Shown here: positions 6,402 through 12,482 of the stretch, one piece after another
How positions within the stretch are numbered: the first letter of the stretch is position 1
Layout: each line of letters begins with the position of its first letter
Assembly: GCA_003521845.1 (NCBI GenBank)
Contig: DPHB01000062.1
Location: 1-12,482 of the forward strand
Direction: 5' to 3'
Origin: Oceanospirillaceae bacterium
Lineage (GTDB): Bacteria > Pseudomonadota > Gammaproteobacteria > Pseudomonadales > Balneatricaceae
Length of the DNA stretch: 12,482 nucleotides
Position numbers and translations under genes: made by a program
Notes under the pieces: model-generated
The model's input: only the letters and a program-made list of their open reading frames with translations
Told to the model about the DNA's origin: nothing
Databases searched by the model: none

Positions 6402-6860
6402 GTGGTGTGTCTGCTTGATGACTTGTTGACCAGTGTTGAAAATCGTCACGCCGATATCGATCTCAATGAAATGCATGACAGCCTGCATTGGTTGGCAGCG
6501 CAAGAGCTGGATGATGTTAGTGTTGCCGTTGCCGTTGCCGATGTAGCGGTGAGTGCCAATACGACACAGCAGCCCAAACCAGAACAACCGCTGTGGGATT
6601 TGATGGCGCAAGAAGTAGGTGAGGTGTTGGCAGCCATCGAGGCTACCTTGGTGGTTTGTGATTACGAGTACGAAGCTGATTTTTTATCGCGAGTAGAAGA
6701 ACTGCGGGCCGTGTTAAAGGGGCTGATAGATAGATTTGGCATGATGGGCTTGGAGCGCACGGTGATTCTGATTGAGTCCTGCGAGCAGCATCTGATATCG
6801 AGTTTGTATAATAGTATCGATGGCTGGCGCTATCTAGTTGGTGTTGTCTTCTACCAGTAA
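6402..6860 (+). CDS. Helical protein of unknown function, N-terminus apparently deleted
   Basis: The frame is open from 6372 (after TAG 6369-6371) to TAA 6858-6860. The first start codon is GTG 6402, but no ribosome site precedes it or the later ATG 6471, and upstream codons already look like protein (FTLQQIEQVV). The 5' part was therefore probably lost at the junction that also truncates the receiver remnant. The product is acidic and all-helical. Residues about 65-125 (from WDLMAQEVGEVL to GLERTVILIESCEQHL) resemble the HPt-like helical units in the N-terminal parts of ChpA/FimL proteins, with no phosphorylatable His-x-x-Lys-Gly. A (GTTGCC)3 repeat at 6522-6539 encodes VAVAVA. It is followed closely by the next gene, whose ribosome site overlaps this stop. 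The family assignment is weak. Confidence 0.5.
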   Translation: MVCLLDDLLTSVENRHADIDLNEMHDSLHWLAAQELDDVSVAVAVADVAVSANTTQQPKPEQPLWDLMAQEVGEVLAAIEATLVVCDYEYEADFLSRVEELRAVLKGLIDRFGMMGLERTVILIESCEQHLISSLYNSIDGWRYLVGVVFYQ

Positions 6861-6867
6861 GGAAACA

Positions 6868-7686
6868 GTGGTGTTAGAAGAGGGCGGCGAATCGATATGG
6901 CAGGAAATATCAGCACTACCCGACGTGCTTGATGTAGCGGGTCAAGGCCATGAGGCAGAAGATCACTTTGGTTTGCTTGTCGTCAACGAGGTATTGAGCC
7001 CATGGGAGCAGCGCTTTGAAGACGTGGTTGTGGAAATGGACCGTGTAGAAGATGCTTTATTGATTCTGGACGGTGAAGACAACCCTAAACAATTGTCGAT
7101 GTTGCAGCGCTCTTTGGCGTCCTTGGTGTCCGGTTTTGTGCGCTTAGGTTGCTTGCGCTTGAGTTTGGTAGCGGAATTGTCTGCGGCATTTGTTGCTGCT
7201 CGTTTAGCGGATAAAAGGCGCGCGGGAGAAGCCAAAGCGCTTGACCGAGAAGATTTTTTGCTGCTCGGTAAGATGTTGCTGATTGTGCGTTTTCGCTTGG
7301 CTGACTTAAGTGGCAAGACAGTGCAAGACTTGAGTAGTGAATTGGGCAGTCTTGAGCAAAAAATGGATGTCTTAGTCAATGCCGGTCTTGAAGCCCATGA
7401 GTCAGCGGCCAGAAGGCACGGGCGTGTATTAAATATGGCTTGGCGTGAGTTGCAACTATTGCTGGGTGTTGCTGAAGATGAAGAGGTGTCTGTACGAGTA
7501 TCCAAGTCAGTGCTGGAGAACCTGGTTGACGCGGCACAGGCTATGTCTCAGCCGGAGCTAGTCAAGAGTGCGCAGGTTGCCTTAGCGACGAGCCAGACTG
7601 CAGATAGCTGGCACGAGGCTGTCGAGCAGCTGTTGCAAAACTTTGCTGCAGAATCTGCAGGTGCTGGCCATGATCTCCTCCACTAA
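6868..7686 (+). CDS. Helical protein of unknown function (HPt-like bundles?)
   Basis: The frame ends at TAA 7684-7686. I chose GTG 6868 because TAAGGA (6858-6863) gives a ribosome site overlapping the previous stop; the frame is open from TTG 6838, which has no such site. The 272-residue product has no signal peptide or membrane span and is rich in Leu, Glu and Ala in long helices. The segment starting WEQRFEDVVVEMDRVEDALL and ending LRLSLVAELSAAFV has the same spacing as the HPt-like unit in the preceding gene. No HPt His motif is visible. A +1 shift at 6838-6860 would join it to the preceding gene, so the two may have been one protein. Position between kinases suggests a phosphorelay or scaffold partner, but the function is unknown. 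Confidence 0.62.
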   Translation: MVLEEGGESIWQEISALPDVLDVAGQGHEAEDHFGLLVVNEVLSPWEQRFEDVVVEMDRVEDALLILDGEDNPKQLSMLQRSLASLVSGFVRLGCLRLSLVAELSAAFVAARLADKRRAGEAKALDREDFLLLGKMLLIVRFRLADLSGKTVQDLSSELGSLEQKMDVLVNAGLEAHESAARRHGRVLNMAWRELQLLLGVAEDEEVSVRVSKSVLENLVDAAQAMSQPELVKSAQVALATSQTADSWHEAVEQLLQNFAAESAGAGHDLLH

Positions 7687-7697
7687 GGGTGCCTTGT

Positions 7698-8960
7698 ATG
7701 CAGGCTGATTATACGTTTGGTTCTAGGGCGAGCGTAGAGGAGCTGAAGGCCTATTTGTTTGGGGTTTTGTCGACCGTGCCATGGGCGACCATTGTGGTGC
7801 GCAATGATAAGGTGGCGTTAGCCACCCCAAAGGTGCGTCATCTGCTTGGTTGTATGCCAGAACCTGGGGCTGACATGGTGGAGGTGATGGGGGCTTTGGG
7901 TTTTTCCTCACAATGGCAAACCCTGCTGCAAAATGACGAGCGTAAGTTTAATGCTGTCGATGAGAAAGTTATTATTAATGGCCAGGCAAGGTACATACGT
8001 GTCACCGTAGGGGCCATGGTTTTGCCTATGGGTGATATGTCACGGGGTGCGCTAGTAATGATGCGTGATGTGACGTCTGAGCAGGTATCTGCGCAGGAGC
8101 AGGTGCTGGCGGCGTTTCGTTCTGGTTTGGCTGACCAAAATTCGGGTTTGGTGCACTTTATAGGTAATTATGTAACCGGTGCTATGGGGGCTTTGGAGCG
8201 CCTTAATAAAGCCTGCGCTGAAGCTGAGACGTTGGTTAACGGTTTGCATCAGTTGTTGGCGTCGGGCAAGTTTGCTAACGATTCCTATGCGCTTGCCATG
8301 GATGAGGAGCAGGTGCGTTTGTTACGCACAGTAGTGACAGGGTTGCAGCGGGTAGTTAGCGATCCTATGCAGCATGAAGTGGTAGAAGTTACGCGGGTTG
8401 TGGAGGTGATTTCTAACGTCGTTGGTGCTGGTGCTTTAAGTGATAAGCAGGGGGTGTCTGAGATCTTGGACTTGGATTTGATTGCTGGCTATGTTGTCGC
8501 TTCCGAGGCCTTACGTGTTGAAGCGCTAGGGGTGCAGGTAAAGGTTCGGGTTGAAGCCGATGTAGGTGCCGTGAAGTTACCCAAGAATCAGTTTGTACAA
8601 TGCTTGGTAATGGGTTTTGCAAATGCTATTGATGCCATTGAAGAGGCGGCTGGTGTTGGCGCTGGTGGTGCCGCAAATATACCGCGAGTAGATCTGAGTT
8701 TTGCCCGCTTTGATGATGACAATATTCTAGTTAGTCTGATTGACACTGGCGGTGGTGTGGGAGTACAGCAGGTGCGGGATCTTTTTAGGATGGGCTTTAG
8801 TACTCGTGTGGGGCGGGCTGGAATGGGTTTGCATTTGATGGCGGTGTTTATTGAGCAGGTGGGCGGAAGTATCGATTTGGTGTCACGAGAGGGTGAGCAG
8901 GGTGTGGCATTGAAGTTGATCGTGCCTGCTGTTAGCGGTATTGAAAGTGATCGTGTGTAA
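7698..8960 (+). CDS. PAS domain sensor kinase, NtrB-like with degenerate H box
   Basis: A soluble 420-residue protein. Residues about 15-125 look like a PAS domain ending in MMRDVTSEQ. A helical segment carries His153 in LVHFIGNYVTG, aligned with the NtrB-type HEIxNPLxG H box but with Phe for Glu and Tyr for Pro. A GHKL ATPase domain follows, with N box Asn309 (ANAIDAIEEA), G1 Asp349 in DTGGGVG and G2 GRAGMGL at about 372-378. ATP binding looks intact, while autophosphorylation is doubtful because the acidic neighbour of His is absent. ATG 7698 is chosen over GTG 7689 because AAGGG (7685-7689) sits 8 bases before it. It lies 11 bases after the previous stop and 52 bases before a response regulator, so the two are probably an operon pair. 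Confidence 0.85.
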   Translation: MQADYTFGSRASVEELKAYLFGVLSTVPWATIVVRNDKVALATPKVRHLLGCMPEPGADMVEVMGALGFSSQWQTLLQNDERKFNAVDEKVIINGQARYIRVTVGAMVLPMGDMSRGALVMMRDVTSEQVSAQEQVLAAFRSGLADQNSGLVHFIGNYVTGAMGALERLNKACAEAETLVNGLHQLLASGKFANDSYALAMDEEQVRLLRTVVTGLQRVVSDPMQHEVVEVTRVVEVISNVVGAGALSDKQGVSEILDLDLIAGYVVASEALRVEALGVQVKVRVEADVGAVKLPKNQFVQCLVMGFANAIDAIEEAAGVGAGGAANIPRVDLSFARFDDDNILVSLIDTGGGVGVQQVRDLFRMGFSTRVGRAGMGLHLMAVFIEQVGGSIDLVSREGEQGVALKLIVPAVSGIESDRV

Positions 8961-9012
8961 CCATGTGATTAATCGCATTGTTAGGCTGGTGAGAAGTTGA
9001 TGGAGTTTTTAA

Positions 9013-9570
9013 GTGAATAAAAATAATCGTATTTTAGTCATGGATGATGACGCAGATGTACTGGCTACTTTTCGGTATTTTCTCGGCGCCAGTGAGCCCT
9101 TGAGTGAAGCGGTAAGTGCTATCGATGCACTGCTAGGGGCTGTGCCTGCAACTGATGAACAACCATTGCGGTTGGCTGATTTTGAAGTCACTACGGCTGA
9201 TCAAGGGCGCTTGGGTGTTGACTTGGCTGCTAAGGCGGTCGCTGAGGAGTGCTCGTTTGCTTTGGCGTTTATCGATATGCGCATGCCGCCAGGCTGGAAT
9301 GGTCTGGTCACTGCTAAAAAGCTACGTGAAGTCGACCCTAATATCTATGTGGTATTTGTGACTGCGTTTGCGGATCACACGGCAGCGGATATCTATCGTG
9401 AATTGAATCACAATGTGTTGCTCCTAAAAAAGCCGTTTAACCAGGAAGAAATTGCCCTCATGGCTGCTACCTTGTGCGGTAGTTGGAATGCAAACAATGA
9501 GCGTCGCCGTTCTGAGCTACGTTTACATCACGCCTTACAGCAGTTCATGGCTAGCAAAAGCCAAGGCTAG
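9013..9570 (+). CDS. Single-domain response regulator with inserted loop
   Basis: A 185-residue receiver protein starting at GTG 9013 with GGAG (9002-9005) at proper spacing. Asp11-Asp13 (MDDDAD) form the acidic pocket, Asp88 in FIDMRMPPGWNG is the phosphoacceptor, VTAF supplies the Thr, and Lys140 in LLKKPFN is the conserved Lys. Usual receivers have the phospho-Asp near residue 52-57. Here about 30 extra residues (roughly 25-55, SEPLSEAVSAIDALLGAVPA and on) sit between alpha1 and beta2. After the receiver comes a basic helical tail of about 30 residues (NNERRRSELRLHHAL) with no recognisable output domain. It is the likely target of the PAS kinase just upstream or of the Amt-linked kinase. 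No terminator is visible before the S10 promoter region. Confidence 0.88.
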   Translation: MNKNNRILVMDDDADVLATFRYFLGASEPLSEAVSAIDALLGAVPATDEQPLRLADFEVTTADQGRLGVDLAAKAVAEECSFALAFIDMRMPPGWNGLVTAKKLREVDPNIYVVFVTAFADHTAADIYRELNHNVLLLKKPFNQEEIALMAATLCGSWNANNERRRSELRLHHALQQFMASKSQG

Positions 9571-9594
9571 TGCCTGCGTTGTCAGTTAGGGTTG

Positions 9595-9620
9595 TATAAT
9601 TCTTTTATATCCCGTATAAT
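9595..9620 (+). promoter_or_regulatory. Promoter region of the S10 operon (two TATAAT boxes)
   Basis: Two perfect -10 hexamers TATAAT occur 20 bases apart at 9595-9600 and 9615-9620. The second has TTGTAT (9592-9597) at a 17-base spacer, only 3 of 6 for a -35; the first has no good -35. Initiation near 9627 would give a leader of about 120 bases before rpsJ. This is the obvious start for the ribosomal operon after the signalling genes. Confidence 0.55.
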
Positions 9621-9626
9621 TTCGTA

Positions 9627-9729
9627 CCCTTTTAAATCGGGCTGGCTCTTTATTGCTTGCAGATAGGTTTTATCCTGTTTGTGTTGGCTAAGTTCAGTCT
9701 AATTAAAAGGGCTGGATGAAACCCGTTTT
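9627..9729 (+). promoter_or_regulatory. Structured leader of rpsJ with two mutually exclusive stems
   Basis: CCCTTTTAA (9627-9635) and TTAAAAGGG (9703-9711) form a perfect 9-bp inverted repeat closing a 67-base loop. The same AAAAGGG (9705-9711) can instead pair with CCC-G-TTTT (9722-9729) in a local hairpin with one bulge, just before the ribosome site. In E. coli the S10 leader binds L4 for autoregulation. Whether this leader does so is inference, as I do not recognise the E. coli fold here. Confidence 0.4.
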
Positions 9730-9746
9730 ATAGAAAGGTTGTGGTA

Positions 9747-10058
9747 ATGCAAAACCAAAAAATCCGTATTCGGTTGAAGGCTTTTGATCATAAGTTGATT
9801 GATTCTTCTACGTTGGAAATCGTTGATACTGCTAAGCGTACTGGCGCGCAGGTTCGTGGTCCTATTCCACTGCCTACTCGTAAAGAGCGTTTTACTATCT
9901 TGGTATCTCCGCACGTCAACAAAGACGCGCGTGATCAATACGAAATCCGCACCCATAAGCGTGTTCTAGATATCGTAGACCCTACAGAAAAGACTGTAGA
10001 TGCTCTTATGAAGCTAGACCTAGCAGCGGGCGTAGATGTTCAGATTAGCTTGGGTTAA
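9747..10058 (+). CDS. rpsJ: 30S ribosomal protein S10
   Basis: A complete 103-residue S10, the usual length. It starts MQNQKIRIRLKAFDHKLID and contains RTGAQVRGPIPLPT and EIRTHKR, the conserved segments of the globular domain and the long loop that reaches into the 30S head. S10 also binds NusB in transcription antitermination. The start is ATG 9747, with GAAAGG (9732-9737) 9 bases upstream; an in-frame GTG at 9741 would add two residues but lies too close to the ribosome site. It is the first gene of the S10 operon. Here it is separated from tuf by the signalling island and from rplC by an unusually long 158-base gap. Confidence 0.97.
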   Translation: MQNQKIRIRLKAFDHKLIDSSTLEIVDTAKRTGAQVRGPIPLPTRKERFTILVSPHVNKDARDQYEIRTHKRVLDIVDPTEKTVDALMKLDLAAGVDVQISLG

Positions 10059-10216
10059 TTCCTAAACTGGATCTAGGTAGTGCTTTCCAGCTTAGGTTGT
10101 GGGAGCGAGCGGGGTGCCGCTTAAAACATACTTATATTAATTTAGTGTAATGCCGTGTATCGGCAGCCGTAGAGGGTAAGCAGTCCCGTACACGACTGGC
10201 TATTTGAGGTAATACA
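10059..10216 (+). promoter_or_regulatory. Structured intergenic RNA between rpsJ and rplC
   Basis: The gap holds three hairpins and no gene. The first starts 3 bases after the rpsJ stop: CCTAA-a-CTGGA (10061-10071) pairs with TCCAG-c-TTAGG (10086-10096), ten base pairs around one mismatch, with no U tract. The second is AGCGG-GGTG-CCGCT (10108-10121). The third joins CGTGTA (10154-10159) to TACACG (10189-10194). The ribosome site GAGG (10206-10209) of rplC follows. Such a gap is longer than usual inside this operon, so RNA processing, internal regulation or an internal promoter is possible. Confidence 0.45.
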
Positions 10217-10855
10217 ATGACTATTGGATTAGTCGGACGGAAGACGGGCATGACCCGTGTATTCACCGAAGCAGGTGATTCCGTGCCAGTAACCGTCATC
10301 GAGGTTGATCCTAACCGTGTGACTCAAGTGAAGACCACTGAAACTGACGGCTATGATGCTGTGCAAGTAACAGTAGGCGAGCGTCGTGCTTCACGAGTTA
10401 CTAAGGCAGCTGCAGGTCACTTTGCGAAAGCAAGCACCGAAGCAGGCCGTGGTTTATGGGAAACCCGTAACGTTGATGGCGAAGAAGTCTCTGTTGGTGA
10501 TGCACTGACTGTTGAACGTTTTGAAGTTGGACAGAAAGTGGACGTAACAGGCCAATCTAAGGGTAAAGGCTTTCAAGGTGGTATCAAGCGCTGGAATTTC
10601 AGCATGCAAGATGCAACCCACGGCAACTCTATCTCCCACCGTTCTAACGGTTCTATCGGACAGTGTCAGACCCCTGGTCGCGTATGGAAAGGCAAGAAAA
10701 TGTCTGGTCATATGGGCGCTGAGCAAGTTACTACACAGAAACTAGAAGTGGTTCGTGTCGACGCAGAGCGTAATCTGCTGTTGATCAAGGGCGCTGTACC
10801 TGGTGCTCCTGGTGGTGATGTAATCGTTAGACCTACCGTTAAAATCAAGCGGTAA
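10217..10855 (+). CDS. rplC: 50S ribosomal protein L3
   Basis: A complete 212-residue L3, which binds the 3' end of 23S rRNA and reaches the peptidyl-transferase region through a long loop. The N-terminus MTIGLVGRKTGMTRVF and the loop HGNSISHRSNGSIGQCQTPG, then GKKMSGHMG, are diagnostic. Gln149 in GSIGQ corresponds to the glutamine methylated by PrmB in E. coli. GAGG at 10206-10209 lies 7 bases before the ATG. The stop is 16 bases before rplD, whose ribosome site falls in that gap, so translation of the two is likely coupled. Confidence 0.97.
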   Translation: MTIGLVGRKTGMTRVFTEAGDSVPVTVIEVDPNRVTQVKTTETDGYDAVQVTVGERRASRVTKAAAGHFAKASTEAGRGLWETRNVDGEEVSVGDALTVERFEVGQKVDVTGQSKGKGFQGGIKRWNFSMQDATHGNSISHRSNGSIGQCQTPGRVWKGKKMSGHMGAEQVTTQKLEVVRVDAERNLLLIKGAVPGAPGGDVIVRPTVKIKR

Positions 10856-10871
10856 GGCTTAGGAGATTATC

Positions 10872-11474
10872 ATGAATTTAAATCTTGCAGCAGGTGGTTC
10901 AGTTGAGGCTTCCGAAGTCGTATTCGGTCGTGATTTCAATGAAGCGCTTGTACATCAAGTTGTAAACGCCTATCTGGCGGGTGCCCGTCAAGGCACTCGT
11001 AAGCAGAAAACCCGCTCCGAAGTGAGTGGTGGCGGTCGTAAGCCCTGGCGTCAAAAGGGCACAGGTCGTGCACGTGCTGGTACTATCCGTAGCCCAATTT
11101 GGGTTGGTGGTGGTCGTGCTTTTGCTGCGCGTCCTCAGGATCATAGTCAAAAAGTTAACCGTAAAATGTACCGTGCAGCAATGCAATGCATTCTAGCTGA
11201 GCTAGTTCGTCAAGAACGTCTAGTTGTAGTAGAAGAGTTTGCAATCGCCGGTGCTAAAACTAAGGCGATGGTCGCTAAGCTTGCTGAGCTTAACGTTGCT
11301 GACGCACTAGTGGTAACTGAAGCTGTAGAAACTGATCTGTATCTAGCGGCTCGTAACATTCCTAAGGTAGACGTTGTTGATGCTTCTGGCGTTAACCCTG
11401 TTTCTTTGGTTGGTAGCGAAAAGGTCATTATGACTGTTGGCGCTCTGAAGAAGATCGAGGAGATGCTAGCATGA
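10872..11474 (+). CDS. rplD: 50S ribosomal protein L4
   Basis: A complete 200-residue L4. The long basic loop that lines the exit tunnel is clear: RKQKTRSEVSGGGRKPWRQK then GTGRARAGTIRSP, about residues 43-75. Residues 113-200 form the alpha/beta fold seen in E. coli L4, which also represses its own operon by binding the S10 leader. AGGAG (10860-10864) precedes the ATG by 7 bases. Its TGA stop overlaps the rplW start in ATGA at 11471-11474. A structured rpsJ leader in this window makes similar autoregulation possible but unproven. Confidence 0.97.
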   Translation: MNLNLAAGGSVEASEVVFGRDFNEALVHQVVNAYLAGARQGTRKQKTRSEVSGGGRKPWRQKGTGRARAGTIRSPIWVGGGRAFAARPQDHSQKVNRKMYRAAMQCILAELVRQERLVVVEEFAIAGAKTKAMVAKLAELNVADALVVTEAVETDLYLAARNIPKVDVVDASGVNPVSLVGSEKVIMTVGALKKIEEMLA

Positions 11475-11767
11475 ACCAAGAACGTATCTATCAAGTATTG
11501 CTAGGTCCTCATATTTCTGAGAAGGCTACTATCGTTGCTGACGATGGCGGTCAAGTTGTATTCCGCGTTGCCGCGGACGCGACTAAGCCAGAAATCAAGA
11601 AGGCTGTTGAGCAGTTGTTTGAAGTGAAAGTGGCTTCTGTTCGTGTATTGAACGCCAAGGGCAAAGTCAAGCGTACGCGCTTTGGCATGGGTCAGCGCGA
11701 CAATATCCGTAAGGCGTATGTACGTCTGGCTGAAGGTCACGACATCGATTTCGTTGCTGAGGCGTAA
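11471..11767 (+). CDS. rplW: 50S ribosomal protein L23
   Basis: A complete 98-residue L23, the protein at the exit-tunnel mouth that docks trigger factor and SRP. MNQERIYQVLLGPHISEKAT is the typical start, and LFEVKVASVRVLNAKGKVKR, with GQRDNIRKAYVRL, forms the conserved C-terminal half with its 23S-binding loop. The start overlaps the rplD stop (ATGA), which implies translational coupling. rplB follows after 11 bases. Confidence 0.97.
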   Translation: MNQERIYQVLLGPHISEKATIVADDGGQVVFRVAADATKPEIKKAVEQLFEVKVASVRVLNAKGKVKRTRFGMGQRDNIRKAYVRLAEGHDIDFVAEA

Positions 11768-11778
11768 GGAGAAATATC

Positions 11779-12482
11779 ATGGCTGTAGTTAAGTGCAAAC
11801 CAACTTCTCCTGGTCGTCGTCACGTCATAAAAGTCGTGCACGCTGATCTGCACAAAGGTAAGCCACACGCTCCTTTGTTAGAGAAGAAATCCAAGTCTGG
11901 CGGTCGTAACAATAACGGCCGTATCACTACCCGTCATATCGGTGGTGGTCATAAGCAGCATTATCGTTTAATCGATTTCAAGCGTAACAAGGATGGCATT
12001 CCTGCCGTTGTTGAGCGTCTGGAATACGATCCAAACCGTACCGCTAACATCGCTTTGTTGATGTATGCAGACGGTGAGCGTCGTTACATCATCGCTGCCA
12101 AAGGCATGAAAGCTGGTGATCAGGTTGTTTCTGGTGCTGATGCACCGATCAAAGCTGGTAACAGTATGCCTTTGCGCAATATCCCATTGGGTAGCGTGGT
12201 GCACTGCGTAGAAATGAAAGCTGGTAAAGGCGCGCAAATCGCTCGTTCTGCTGGTACTGGCGTACAGCTAGTTGCCCGCGAAGGTGATTACGCAACTTTG
12301 CGTCTACGTTCCGGCGAAATGCGTAAGATTCGTACTGAATGTCGCGCAACTTTGGGTGAAGTAAGCAACAGCGAACATAGCCTACGTTCATTGGGTAAGG
12401 CTGGCGCCTCCCGCTGGCGTGGTGTTCGTCCAACCGTTCGCGGTGTAGCTATGAACCCAGTTGATCACCCTCATGGTGGTGG
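11779..12482 (+). CDS. rplB: 50S ribosomal protein L2 (3' end beyond window)
   Basis: The first 234 codons of about 274. It starts MAVVKCKPTSPGRRHVIKVV and runs through the conserved NNNGRITTRHIGGGHKQHYR, the SH3/OB RNA-binding core (RNIPLGSVVHCVEMKAGKGA), and ends at VDHPHGGG, the strictly conserved loop near the peptidyl-transferase centre. The remaining C-terminal residues lie outside the window. AAGGAG (11767-11772) precedes the ATG. No frame break is seen in the visible part. Confidence 0.96.
   Translation, partial: MAVVKCKPTSPGRRHVIKVVHADLHKGKPHAPLLEKKSKSGGRNNNGRITTRHIGGGHKQHYRLIDFKRNKDGIPAVVERLEYDPNRTANIALLMYADGERRYIIAAKGMKAGDQVVSGADAPIKAGNSMPLRNIPLGSVVHCVEMKAGKGAQIARSAGTGVQLVAREGDYATLRLRSGEMRKIRTECRATLGEVSNSEHSLRSLGKAGASRWRGVRPTVRGVAMNPVDHPHGG

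Noticed and set aside
6522..6539. (GTTGCC)3 tandem repeat
   Set aside because: Only three units in frame within a coding region; too short to call a repeat element, although it could mark slippage.
6963..7505. 180-codon minus-strand frame opposite the second helical gene
   Set aside because: Ser/Thr/Arg-rich antisense translation of Leu/Glu-rich helices, no ribosome site, no recognisable domain.
1..12482. tRNA genes, rRNA, CRISPR arrays, insertion sequences, integrases or attachment sites
   Set aside because: Looked for on both strands and not seen. No cloverleaf, spaced direct-repeat array, transposase-like or integrase-like protein is present, so how the island arrived cannot be stated.

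Overview
The window is the junction between two ribosomal or translation gene blocks of a gammaproteobacterium, with a foreign-looking signalling island set between them. The protein types are gammaproteobacterial: EF-Tu ending in VVAKIIA, an EF-G of the second 'EF-G 2' class, and S10/L3/L4/L23/L2 sequences. A marine Cellvibrionales- or Oceanospirillales-like bacterium would fit, but this is inference from memory and the genus cannot be fixed from the sequence.

Layout. Positions 1-67 are the last 21 codons of tuf. A second, diverged copy of the tuf 3' end lies 84 bp downstream, followed by a terminator. Convergent to tuf, on the minus strand, is a complete EF-G paralogue (354-2441) with its own terminator and a good promoter. 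Reading rightward from the fusA promoter region comes an ammonium transporter (Amt), then a hybrid histidine kinase in exactly the same reading frame, separated from the Amt by one in-frame TAG codon. After the kinase lies a 54-codon minus-strand remnant of a CheY-like receiver. It is cut off at about 6379, where an N-terminally truncated plus-strand gene begins. A helical HPt-like or unknown protein, a PAS/HATPase protein and a single-receiver response regulator follow. From 9571 the S10 operon starts: rpsJ, rplC, rplD, rplW and the first 234 codons of rplB, which runs off the window end.

How it works together. In many gammaproteobacteria tuf is followed directly by rpsJ. Here roughly 9.5 kb carrying EF-G 2 and an ammonium-sensing phosphorelay separates them. 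The Amt plus kinase reads as an Amt-type ammonium sensor-transducer (Amt, helical linker, HisKA, HATPase, REC, REC, HPt) that has been split by an amber codon falling on a core position of the linking coiled coil. The receiver that might have been its partner is a remnant. The downstream genes form a tight operon with a degenerate-H-box PAS kinase and a receiver carrying an insertion. The island may therefore be partly decayed, or may have been rewired.

The most unusual items are the Amt|kinase amber split, the receiver remnant and head-to-head deletion junction at about 6370-6380, the duplicated tuf tail, and two structured non-coding leaders in the S10 operon (9621-9746 and 10059-10216). 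I found no tRNA, rRNA, CRISPR array or insertion sequence.
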